From: Pristionchus mayeri
Lineage: Eukaryota; Nematoda; Chromadorea; Rhabditida; Neodiplogasteridae
DNA length: 64,000 nt
Direction of reading: 5' to 3'
Assembly: GCA_036245805.1 (NCBI GenBank)
Contig: BTRK01000004.1
Coordinates: forward strand, 46,316,690 to 46,380,689
Shown: positions 19,901 through 30,000 of the stretch, piece by piece
Position numbering within the stretch: position 1 is the stretch's first letter
How the letters are laid out: every line of letters begins with the position of its first letter
The notes under the pieces: model-generated
Told to the model about the DNA's origin: nothing
What the model saw: the letters and a program-made list of their open reading frames with translations, nothing else
Databases searched by the model: none
Translations under genes and position numbers: made by a program

Positions 19901-22520
19901 TTGGTTCGTATAATGGTAAATAATGTCCCAGAGACCACATTTCGAAAAATATAGGTCATTGGTCCCAGAGCCGGCTTTTAGGAAATTTCCGGTTTTGCAC
20001 CTGGCTATACTGTATTTCAGCTCCCTGATGAGCTACAGAGGTGGCAGTGGGCTCAAAATTTGCGAAAATTATTTCCAGAAACTTTTCTGTTCAGTGCAAG
20101 GCGATTGGACAACGTTGAAAAACTATTCGATTAACAAACATTTTTCGGCTCAGACAAAAAATATTTTCTCAATCAAGCGGTACAGCGATACAGATTTTTA
20201 CTGCAGAATATGAAAGAAAGAGTCCATGTACATAAAATAAAAATATAAAAATCAAAATTGGAGTTACGTGAAATTGGCATTTTTCACTCAAAAATAACAT
20301 ACTGAAGAAAAAGTCGAAAAATCAATATTTTTCATTTTTGTTCCTTCTTCATCAAATTTTTCCAAACTGTTGCAGGGACAATGTACAGGTGGAAAATACT
20401 CTTTTGGGAAATAATTTTACAAGTGTCTGCACGAAATGAAATTAATTAATAAATTTTTATTAGGCAGATTGTCATTTTTTAAAATATTTATTAGGCAGAT
20501 TGTCATTTTGGGCACAAACTTGTAAAATTATTTACCAAAAGAGTATTTTCCACCTGTACATTGTCCCTGCAACAGTTTGGAAAAATTTGATGAAGAAGGA
20601 ACAAAAATGAAAAATATCGATTTTTCGACTTTTTCTTCAGTATGTTATTTTTGAGTGAAAAATGCCAATTTCACGTAACTCCAATTTTGATTTTTATATT
20701 TTTATTTTATGTACATGGACTCTTTCTTTCATATTCTGCAGTAAAAATCTGTATCGCTGTACCGCTTGATTGAGAAAATATTTTTTGTCTGAGCCGAAAA
20801 ATGTTTGTTAATCGAATAGTTTTTCAACGTTGTCCAATCGCCTTGCACTGAACAGAAAAGTTTCTGGAAATAATTTTCGCAAATTTTGAGCCCACTGCCA
20901 CCTCTGTAGCTCATCAGGGAGCTGAAATACAGTATAGCCAGGTGCAAAACCGGAAATTTCCTAAAAGCCGGTTCTGGGACCAATGACCTATATTTTTCGA
21001 AATGTGGTCCCTGGGACATTCTTTTACCATTATACGAATCAAATTGGGAACAACTTTTTTGAAAATGTTCCCGGCCACCTCCACTGACTCATGACAACCA
21101 TGATAATATATAATAAATATATAATACGTGAGTAACCTCTTCATGTTCAGAAATCTCTTCCTCTTTGTAAACATTATCATAGGCCTGGAGTTAATTAAAT
21201 ATTTTTTATCATGCCAATCATGTGGAAAAAAGCCCAATGCTATCTGTTAGTATTCACCCTAACTTGGAAAAGATAAAAATACCTCGCTGTCCAATGAATA
21301 TGGATGGAATAGTACGAATGGCTCTTCTTTGGGATCTTTCAACGTCTTTCAACGTCAGAATTTTGATATCGGTCGTCATCTTCGAGATTCAGAAGGCCAA
21401 ACTTGGTACTATCACTTTTCGATATTCAAATCGGGGCCACTTAAATGATCATAACTTCGTTTAAAATGAAGATAGAAGGTCGCTCTTTTTTTAGAAAGAA
21501 AGCTACCATCATGCTCTATAATTTGATCTAGAAGACATCATTCCTAGCCTTCATCATGGTGCAGGGCGGTCGGGAGGACCAAAAATGACGTATCTTTGGA
21601 AATCGGAAAAACGTTTTGGGTTATCATGCTTAAGTTTAAGTTCATACAAGGAACTAACTTCTCGCCAAAAATTTTCTCGCCAAAAATCATTTGGGCCCAT
21701 CCCGCACGTTGAAATTGGTCAAAATATGGAATTTCAAATTTTCTGTCAAGTGGCCATTTATGAACAATGGAAGAGCTATAACATGGGGGGTAGATACTTA
21801 GAATGTTGTTTTGGATGTTTTTGAATGATTTTGAGTCCAAATCAGGCCAATTGAAGATACGAAAGTACTCTTTTCCAGAACTCATTTTGAGGTCGTCGCA
21901 CAAAAGTGCCACCTTTTTTTTCTATGCTCCGATTTTCCTAATTTTTGGCGAGAAGTTAGTTCCTTGTATGAACTTAAACTTAAGCATGATAACCCAAAAC
22001 GTTTTTCCGATTTCCAAAGATATGTCATTTTTGGTCCTCCCGACCGCCTTGCACCATGATGAAGGCCAGGAATGATGTCTTCTAGATCAAATTATAGAGC
22101 ATGATGGTAGCTTTCTTTCTAAAAAAAGAGCGACCTTCTATCTTCATTTTAAACGAAGTTATGATCATTTAAGTGGCCCCGATTTGAATATCGAAAAGTG
22201 ATAGTACCAAGTTTGGCCTTCTGAATCTCGAAGATGACGACCGATATCAAAATTCTGACGACGCAGTTTAAAAGAGAATCATTCGAAATACTTATAACCA
22301 AAATTATAGCGGGATTGAACAAACTTGAATCCTACCGCCGCGGCGTGGTCGATTCTCTCGCGATTCGCCTCATATATGTTAGCGATATCTAAGTTGGTAT
22401 AATTGGTTGTTTTTTAACATTAAATTATTGAACCTCACTGTCAGGAGAGACAGATGGAAAGACGTCCAGTGGTTTTTCTTTCAGACCTTTCTGTAGAGAA
22501 TTCGGGACTCCGGTCGACAT
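16993..22520 (-). CDS. chimeric A/B gene 5: B-type head, C2CH tail
   Basis: Start at 22520. Exon 1 22434-22520 (29 aa, MSTGVPNSLQKGLKEKPLDV) is equivalent to the B-type first ex­ons at 26761 and 41774. Then 21283 to about 21345 (PKEEPFVLFHPYSLDSE), 21128-21184, 19709-19786, 19437-19532 (GLLTNSVGILCKLRF), 18996-19160 (55 aa), and 18654-18818 (IYCPSTGYSR, CYLCGEMTDKF). Then 18527-18595 (HFCQKHV), 18209-18259, 18084-18149, 17478-17588 (CDLCGVRAD), 17314-17403 (ATICSKHF), 17162-17206 and 16993-17103 (FDEPGPSRRRNYI, stop). Borders of all listed exons but the second show GT and AG. It thus has a family B head and two split C2CH domains of family A type. A foldback abuts exon 2 and may truncate it. 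Probable zinc-dependent DNA-binding protein; transcript support is needed for the full chain. Confidence 0.6.
17314..17588 (-). CDS. two-exon THAP-like C2CH domain of gene 5
   Basis: The first half, 17478-17588, gives WCDLCGVRADTF...FFSKLIE (CxxC). The second half, 17314-17403, gives LTPEQRAKSGYFIKNN...ATICSKHF (CxxH). The spacing resembles a THAP domain (C2CH) interrupted by an intron of about 75 bases. The pair recurs at 5734-6033, and a diverged pair lies at 18527-18818. The C-terminal AVPxF motif of classical THAP is not seen. Confidence 0.65.
19586..21328 (-). repeat. inverted segmental duplication, copy 2
   Basis: Mirror copy of 13226-15011. It holds exons 2 to 4 of gene 5 and foldback A4. 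Apart from the 45-base filler in copy 1, differences are few (for example the exon end reads DDISI here and DDIST in copy 1). This copy is in the orientation of the surrounding genes, so it is probably the donor. Confidence 0.8.
19820..21108. mobile_element. foldback element A4
   Basis: Duplicate of A3 in the opposite orientation. Arms are about 19820-20440 and 20515-21108, with family terminus GTATCACGAGTCAGTGG at the left. The loop near 20440-20515 is AT-rich with two copies of ATTAGGCAGATTGTCATTTT. No coding capacity. Confidence 0.85.
21353..22260. mobile_element. foldback element B
   Basis: Arms of about 330 bases (21353-21680 and 21929-22260) are inverted copies. Both outer ends read CGTCAGAATTTTGATATCGG. 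The loop is about 250 bases, without a credible gene. A one-armed relic is at 12971-13225. It sits at the 5' edge of exon 2 of gene 5 and probably interrupts it. Confidence 0.85.
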
Positions 22521-22773
22521 AGCTGCAATACTGCTAGAGAAACTTTAACCAGTGATTAACAAAACATTCAAAATAGTTCATCCGGAATAAAACCAGATTC
22601 CAGTAAATTCCTTCGATCTCACAACAACTTAAATATCTTTATAGTCACCACAAATAAAGAAAAATAGATGTTCGACGGAACATCAAGAAAAATAAATGTT
22701 CGACAGAACAATTAGCGATGAACGATCAAAAATGAATGAAAGCTTTTCCAGGACTCCGTAATGAATGTGTGAA

Positions 22774-25700
22774 TTAATTATCGTTGAGTTTGTGAAGAGC
22801 GAAATCGTGTCCAGAGCACTGAATTCCATGATCATAGCGAGATATGACTATCAAAACAGTACTCATTGGCATAATTTTAATTGGCATTCATAAGTGGCAA
22901 AATCAAGGGTAAACTACCTTCTTGTCATGCTTCCTCTGATCGTTATGAGAGTTATATTTCATTCCGCACGAACAGAGCAGGTAGATTCTACTCTGATAAT
23001 TAATTGATCCTACTCATAAATCAATTTGACAAACCGCTTTCAGAGTCGTTTTGTGATGTGACTTGAGATGTTTAGTATACCCATATGGCGTTTTGGGATG
23101 CTTCTTAAATCGAAATTGAATAGATGAAAAGATAATTCAAAATCGAGTTGCTTAGCTCAGCCCAGAATCGCACCTCGCATAGAACACACCGAGGACTCTC
23201 CTGAAAGAAAATATTAATTTATCGTAAGGTACAAATGCTAAGCTTCGCTAATACGGTGTTTAGTGTGCTCCCATAGCCGGAACAAAGCGGTATTTTTGTA
23301 TTGATTTATCTTTAAAAAACTACCTTGGACTCTCGCACTGCTCTAAATCTCAACTTGCTCAATATTCCAACTGAATTCGTGAGTAGGCCGCTGCTATTCA
23401 CTCGGGACGAAGAGATGGTCTAAAAACTCTTCACTATTCATCATGGACTTTCCTATTATGTATTTAATGGAATATATTTGAATAGTTCAATTCAGACATA
23501 AATTTAACGTACAAAAACCACCGTCTGTTCTTAAGCAGAGGAAATTAAGAACCACTACAAGCTTCAGAAAAATCTCAATTATGTTTCCCACTAACCTGCT
23601 TCTGTTCAGTGTGATCCAGATTCGCATTGAGATGAGCCCACAATTCAAACTTTCGAGGGAATTTTTCATTGCAAGTGAGACAAACGTAGGGAGAGATGAG
23701 CTGAAAACCATTTTTGTTTGATTTCCATGGACTGTTCTATTGAGCTTGATATGAGTATAATTGAATAGATCGATCTAGACACACATGATAAATAAACAAT
23801 GTACATATCTGCTTTAAAGCAGGGGGACGTGAGAACTACTACCAACTTTAGAATCATTACAACTATTCTGTCCACTAACCTGCTTCTGTTCAGTGTGATC
23901 CAGATTTGCAGTCTTGGGATACACCAGTTTGTGAAGGGTGAAATCGCGGCCGGTGCACTGAAATGTGGAATAAAAGATGGTTGCTCGAATTAGAAAAAAT
24001 AGGGAAGCACAATAAAAAAGTACCTTCTTGTCGTGCTTATTCTGGTCAGTATCAGCGTTATATCTGAATCCACATGAACAGAGAAGGTAGAGTCCACGTT
24101 GAATATTAAGTGAGCTTATTCAATAGCACGTGTATCACGAGTCAGTGTATGAAAAATATACCTCTCGAGAACATTTTTAAAATTTGTATCTCACAAGAGA
24201 TACAAATTTATCAATATGTTCTCGCACTCCTCCACTGACTCGTTATACAGGTGACAAATATCCCATTAGACGAACCTCGAACAGAGTAGTTTGATGATAT
24301 CTTCTGAGGTGTGTAGTAAATCTATAGGGAGTCTTTGGATGCGCCTGATTCAAAAGCAATATGAACTATATTTATAAATGCTAAGGAAGAATGGAAAAGG
24401 AAAAGTGTAAAATGGAAGATGCTTTACGGTAATACTGGAAAAAGATAATTCAAACTTTATATACTTTAATAGATCTTCTTACCTTGCACAGTACACACTG
24501 AGGAGTCGCCTAAAAAATTTATTGTCAAAAAATTTAAATTATTCACTTAACTCGGCACGTAACTCCCTTTTCATACAATGAGGTGTTTCAGGGTACCAAC
24601 ATAGAAAGTTTTACATTTCAGTTGTTAACCAAAGATCGGTATTCCGAGACCTATTTGCAGGCAATGTTCTTTCCTTCTTGATGGGGTTTGAACAACGGAC
24701 GAAGAAAATGTTGACCGCAAAATTTTATACCATCCTACTTGCAGTCTTACAGAGAACGTGTACTAAATTATATTTAAAAATTTTATTTCCGTAGTACTAA
24801 CCGGCGTATCAGTAATCCTCCGAATTGGGTCGTCTCCTTTGCGAATAAGCGTGAAGTTTGAAATGTAACACTAAAAAATCAGTTTCAATGCTAAAACTTT
24901 GTTAAAAACCACACTACTATCACATAATAAAGCATTGTGACCTTTTTACTGTGCACTCTCGAGTACGATTCGTGGCCACAGTCGCAGCGAAGGAGACATC
25001 CGGCCTACAGAAACGGAAATTTGAAAATTTAAAAATTTAAATTTAAAAAATTTAGTTTAGAAAATTTAAAGAAAATTTGAGTATGCATTAAACTGTTACT
25101 GTGAGAACAGAAAGCGTAGTCCGTAGTGTGGTGGCGAGATTTAGTACATTTGATTGTAAATATACGCGGAGCGTGGAGGAGAAACGTTCCGCGTATATTT
25201 GTGATAAAATGTACTAAATTTCGCCTCCACACTACGGACTACGCTTTCTATTCTCACAGTAACGTATCATAATGAAGCACATGAACAAAAATTCCTAACC
25301 AGGGCAGGAGTAGTAGAGTGCTTCGATCTGAGATGCTTCTCCCATCCATCAACTGTTCTCGATCGATGCTGCAGTGAATTTATCAAGGGTGTTTTAGATA
25401 GAATTAGAGATAAACTGACATCACACTCGGGGCACTTCAGTTCACGTTTCTCCGTGTCACTGCCTGCCGAATGTTCGTTGTCCTTCGAATGATTTATCAC
25501 ATATTTCGACTGAGATTTTACTTTTAGCTTTTTTTGCAAAATTTCTTGAAGTTATAATTTTCAATGACGTGTTCACAAATTACGGGTCTATCGAAGGGAT
25601 GATAAAAACCAACCTTGTCTCTCATCTCCACTGATTCCGATCTCCTTTTCTTCACAGTTGGTCCCATTCCTCCATCCGATTCCTCCGCAGCCCCAGTGTA

Positions 25701-26761
25701 GTCGACATTTCGGGAAACAATCCTCTTCGTCTTTTCTTCCCTTCAGCAGTCTCGGATAAATCCTGTGAATATAAATCCTGCACGTTGATAGAGAGAAAGT
25801 TTAATATTACGAAAATACAACAATAAAATAAAAATTACAAATCTTGGGAATATTATTAGCGGGATTACCAACTGCATCTTCATTCCCTGATTCATTTCCG
25901 TTGAATCCAGATCTCCGATATCGTTACCCTGAATTATCTCCTTCTAATACGTTTAAAAAATAAAATAAAAATGATGAAAAATATTCAAAACAAACAATAT
26001 CTTCATTCAGAATAGGCTCGTCCTTTAATTCATCCATGAAATCCAGGGCGAATTGCTAAAAGAACTCGAATTCGAATTTATAGAAAACTACATACCTGAT
26101 TAACAACCGAAAAAGTTGCATCAATAAGCTCTTCCTTAGGTTCCATCTGAAAACAAGAGTTTAGAACAAGAGGTTAAAAGAAACCGAATTTAGCTTTTTG
26201 AATTCTGCTAGAAAAACTTGCCAAGTCATCGTTCAGAAGCTCCTCCTCTTTAATCTCATCACCGAGGTCAATACCGAATGGCTGAAATAATAATATCTGA
26301 CTCGAATTCCTAGTCAACATACCTGATCACAATCAGATGGAGGTTCTTCTTTCGGTTCGTTCTAAAATATATTGAAATTGTAAAATGCGTGAAGAATCTT
26401 AGATTGTCGGTCTAATGATCAGATCCTTTATCTTGGTTCGGCAATTTGTTTAGAACTGCGAAATCCGATTTACCGTCATATAAATTCTGACCTCTTCGTG
26501 TTCATACATTTCTTCCTCTTTGATAGTACTGTTAAGCTGAATAAATTTGTTATTGCTAGTTCGCTGACTAATTTCAAAATACCGATTAAAATTATCTATT
26601 ACGATCACGCAATATCAAAATTATAGCTATTTGAAGTGTTTTCTAGAAGCTCTCGAGAATGGAAAAGGAAGAACCTCATTGTAAGGGAGCATAGATTGGA
26701 AATCGTCCATTGGTTCTTCTTTCGGCTCTTTTGATGTCGAAATCGAATCTTTATTCGACAT
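22774..26761 (-). CDS. family B gene 6: acidic head, repeated zinc cassettes
   Basis: Twenty-two exons. Head: 26675-26761 (MSNKDSISTS...KEEPMDD), 26492-26536, 26323-26361, 26222-26281 (GC donor), 26096-26146, 25996-26055, 25869-25943, 25614 to about 25740 (likely frameshift near 25735), 25420-25509 (LKCPECD). Zinc part: 25300-25368, 24942-25004 (LLRCDCGHES), 24802-24870, 24483-24509 (CVLC), 24276-24344, 24024-24098 (LLCSCG..KHDKK), 23880-23957 (chimeric), 23596-23700 (C2H2), 23324-23419 (GLLTN), 23174-23200 (CVLCE), 23035-23103 (GYTKHLKSHHKTTL), 22918-22992, 22774-22818 (CSGHDFALHKL, stop). All but a few junctions are canonical and phase 0; the acceptor of 24024-24098 reads CAA. Two C2H2 plus CxCG cassettes flank an imported A-type finger. 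Nuclear nucleic-acid binding is inferred; the family resembles zinc-finger proteins I recall from Caenorhabditis. Confidence 0.75.
23880..23957 (-). CDS. chimeric exon joining family B and family A modules
   Basis: A 26-codon exon reading CTGRDFTLHKLVYPKT then ANLDHTEQKQ. The first part is the family B end-cassette running into the start of a KTP cassette. The last ten residues, and the donor and intron beyond, equal the end of the A-type finger exon at 23596-23700. The frame is kept across the join, so this looks like an ectopic recombination or gene conversion product that remained coding. Confidence 0.75.
24127..24254. mobile_element. foldback element A5 (128-base copy)
   Basis: The smallest member of foldback family A: CACGTGTATCACGAGTCAGTG at the left, inverted CAGTGGAGGA...GTATAACGAGTCAGTGG at the right, and a central hairpin TTTGTATCTC/GAGATACAAA. 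It lies in the intron between two cassette exons of gene 6. Confidence 0.8.
25092..25265. mobile_element. 174-base hairpin MITE
   Basis: Almost completely self-complementary. GTTACTGTGAGAACAGAAAG opens it and its complement closes it; the arms meet at CGTGGAGGAG near 25175. The terminus GTTACTGTGAGAACAG recurs at 50985, giving a second family member. Located in an intron of gene 6. Confidence 0.85.
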
Positions 26762-27067
26762 ATCTTCAATGCCCACTTGAAAATCTGAATTGTTTAAATT
26801 AACTGAATTTATAATTCGAATAGAACTGATTAACAACTACTACTACTTTTCTGAAATGTACTAATAGCAGGGAAATTAGGAAAATTGTAGGAAAAAAAGT
26901 AAATCATCCGGAATTTAACCAGACTTTATGGCATTTATTCAACCTCACAATAATTTTAACGTCTTTATTCTTAGGAAAACAGATTCAATGAAATAACAAG
27001 AATCAGTAAGAAATGATTAACATTGAAGAAAACGAATCCGGAAGCGAAATGGCATCAACCCATCTGC

Positions 27068-30000
27068 TCAATCCCCATCTCGTCTGTGGAGAACGAACTC
27101 GCGTTCAGTGCACTGAGAATAATGAATGAACATGAACATAGTCAGATTTAGCATAATAGTCAAAGTTGAAAGTACCTTATCATCGTGCTTTAAATAATCA
27201 TCGAAGGTCATGTAATTGAAGCCACACGCGCAAGTCAAGTAAATTTTGTTCTGAGGATTGAAGTTACTGTTAACCCGTTTGTTACTAATTTCAGACCTAC
27301 CGCATTCAGTGTGGTCTTGTGGCGTCTCCTGAGATGACTTGCATACCCACAAACCGTCTTTGGATACTCCTGATACCAAAATATATTTTTCTAAAATAGA
27401 AGAAAATATTTCAAATTACGATATATAATATACCATGAATAGAAAATATGCGCTATGCATAGTATCAACTTCATATTCTAGCTACTCACCCTACGGAGGT
27501 AAATATTTTGAGATTTAAACCCTGGTCTCACCTCGCACAAGACACACTGAGGAGTCACCTGAAATAAAATAATTTTAATTGAACATATTGATACTTGGGC
27601 GGAAGCTAATTTCTAAAACACAACAATTTAAACTGTAGTACGAACCACTGGGTCAGTCAATCTCCGAAATGGCCCGTCTCCACGCCGAATGATTACGAAG
27701 TTCGAAATTTCGCACTGAAAATAAAGCCAGTTTCATTCACGAAAACTAATAGCATAGATCATGCGAGTGCGACAGAATAACGACCTCTTGACATGCATGT
27801 CTTTATACCTCACACCGACCCAAATTGCGAAATAAACAAATCCGATTTTTGAAACCTCTTGACTGTGTGTATGTGAGTATGATTCGTGGCCACAATCACA
27901 ACAAAGAAGACACCCAGCCTGCAGAAAAATGTTGTTGCAATAGTGTATATTCAAAATTGTAATAATCAGAATGCTTATCAAAGAGGGTGTGGTAGAGTGC
28001 TTGCGTTTGAGATGTTTAATCCACGCATTTACCGATCTTGAGCGATACTACAAGAAATTTAATAGAAAGAATTATTATGAGAATATAATGTGAAGCAAGA
28101 ACGTTAAAATGAAAAGGTAGCTAAATGATAGGTTTGTCGCGTGGCGTCTCACGCGGGGGCACAGCGCGACACAACAGCTACAGTATCATTATTACGTTCC
28201 GTTCCGTTCCGCTGATTCCCACGTTCAACACCGTCCGCCAACTTGCTACGCATTGTATTCTCACAGTACTTTTATTGAATAGTTTGATTAAAATTGTGCA
28301 GAACTAACTTCGCACTCGGGGCACTCCAACGACTTGCATACCCACAAACCGTCTTTGGATACTCCTGATACCAAAATATATTTTTCTAAAATAGAAGAAA
28401 ATATTTCAAATTACGATATATAATATACCATGAATAGAAAATATGCGCTATGCATAGTATCAACTTCATATTCTAGCTACTCACCCTACGGAGGTAAATA
28501 TTTTGAGATTTAAACCCTGGTCTCACCTCGCACAAGACACACTGAGGAGTCACCTGAAATAAAATAATTTTAATTGAACATATTGATACTTGGGCGGAAG
28601 CTAATTTCTAAAACACAACAATTTAAACTGTAGTACGAACCACTGGGTCAGTCAATCTCCGAAATGGCCCGTCTCCATGCCGAATGATTACGAAGTTCGA
28701 AATTTCGCACTGAAAATAAAGCCAGTTTCATTCACGAAAACTAATAGCATAGATCATGCGAGTGCGACAGAATAACGACCTCTTGACATGCATGTCTTTA
28801 TACCTCACACCGACCCAAATTGCGAAATAAACAAATCCGATTTTTGAAACCTCTTGACTGTGTGTATGTGAGTATGATTCGTGGCCACAATCACAACAAA
28901 GAAGACACCCAGCCTGCAGAAAAATGTTGTTGCAATAGTGTATATTCAAAATTGTAATAATCAGAATGCTTATCAAAGAGGGTGTGGTAGAGTGCTTGCG
29001 TTTGAGATGTTTAATCCACGCATTTACCGATCTTGAGCGATACTACAAGAAATTTAATAGAAAGAATTATTATGAGAATATAATGTGAAGCAAGAACGTT
29101 AAAATGAAAAGGTAGCTAAATGATAGGTTTGTCGCGTGGCGTCTCACGCGGGGGCACAGCGCGACACAACAGCTACAGTATCATTATTACGTTCCGTTCC
29201 GTTCCGCTGATTCCCACGTTCAACACCGTCCGCCAACTTGCTACGCATTGTATTCTCACAGTACTTTTATTGAATAGTTTGATTAAAATTGTGCAGAACT
29301 AACTTCGCACTCGGGGCACTCCAACTCATTCTTCTCCTTTTCATTGTCATTAAAGTCTTCGTTGATTATATTCGTTCCTTTGGAGGATGATCTTCCCTTC
29401 AGAGGAGCAACCTTAGTTAAGTAGTAAGCATTATTTAAAATCTATCATTCTTAAAAATATCTCAAAAAGCGACCTTGAGATGAAAGAACAAAATTCCAAC
29501 CTTGCCAATACTCTCCATTGGTTCAGATCTCTTTTTCTTCAGAGATGGCTCCCCATCTCCATCAGATTCCTCCACAGAATCAGTGTTTTTTACAGATCTG
29601 GGGTTACTCTTCGAAGATCTTTTACTTTCCTCAACACCTGTAGTCTCGAGAGAGGCCTACAAGGAGATGAAAAAAAAATGTCGGAAAGTAAGTAATTTTG
29701 TTATCTGTTAACATTGATATTTAAAAAAAGGACAATTATGAGGATGAACTGACCACTTCCTTGGAATCTCTTGCGACAGAATGGAATTGAACCCGTGTCT
29801 TAATCGAATCTATCGTCATATCGAGTGCCGCGCGGAAATTTCTCATCGATTTCTGCAGAAAAAATGTAATTACGATTGACTGTCTGAGAGGATTAAGCAT
29901 GTGCCGTACAACGAAAAATAAAGTCTCAATTTGAAGATTGTTCTAGGGGTAACTTTTTGCGTAGGGTTCGAAAATCTACCTTAGAAAGCCGTATCTCTGA

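Noticed and set aside
13314..21237. Frames of about 60 to 110 aa in foldbacks A3/A4 (for example the 96-aa frames)
   Set aside because: They occur in both arms because the arms are inverted copies, and no domain or splice logic was found. They appear by chance in non-coding repeat DNA.
27733..29302. Paired identical frames of 82 and 60 aa
   Set aside because: They read through introns of the duplicated 995-base unit; only the short AGCLLCCDCGHES exon within is credible.
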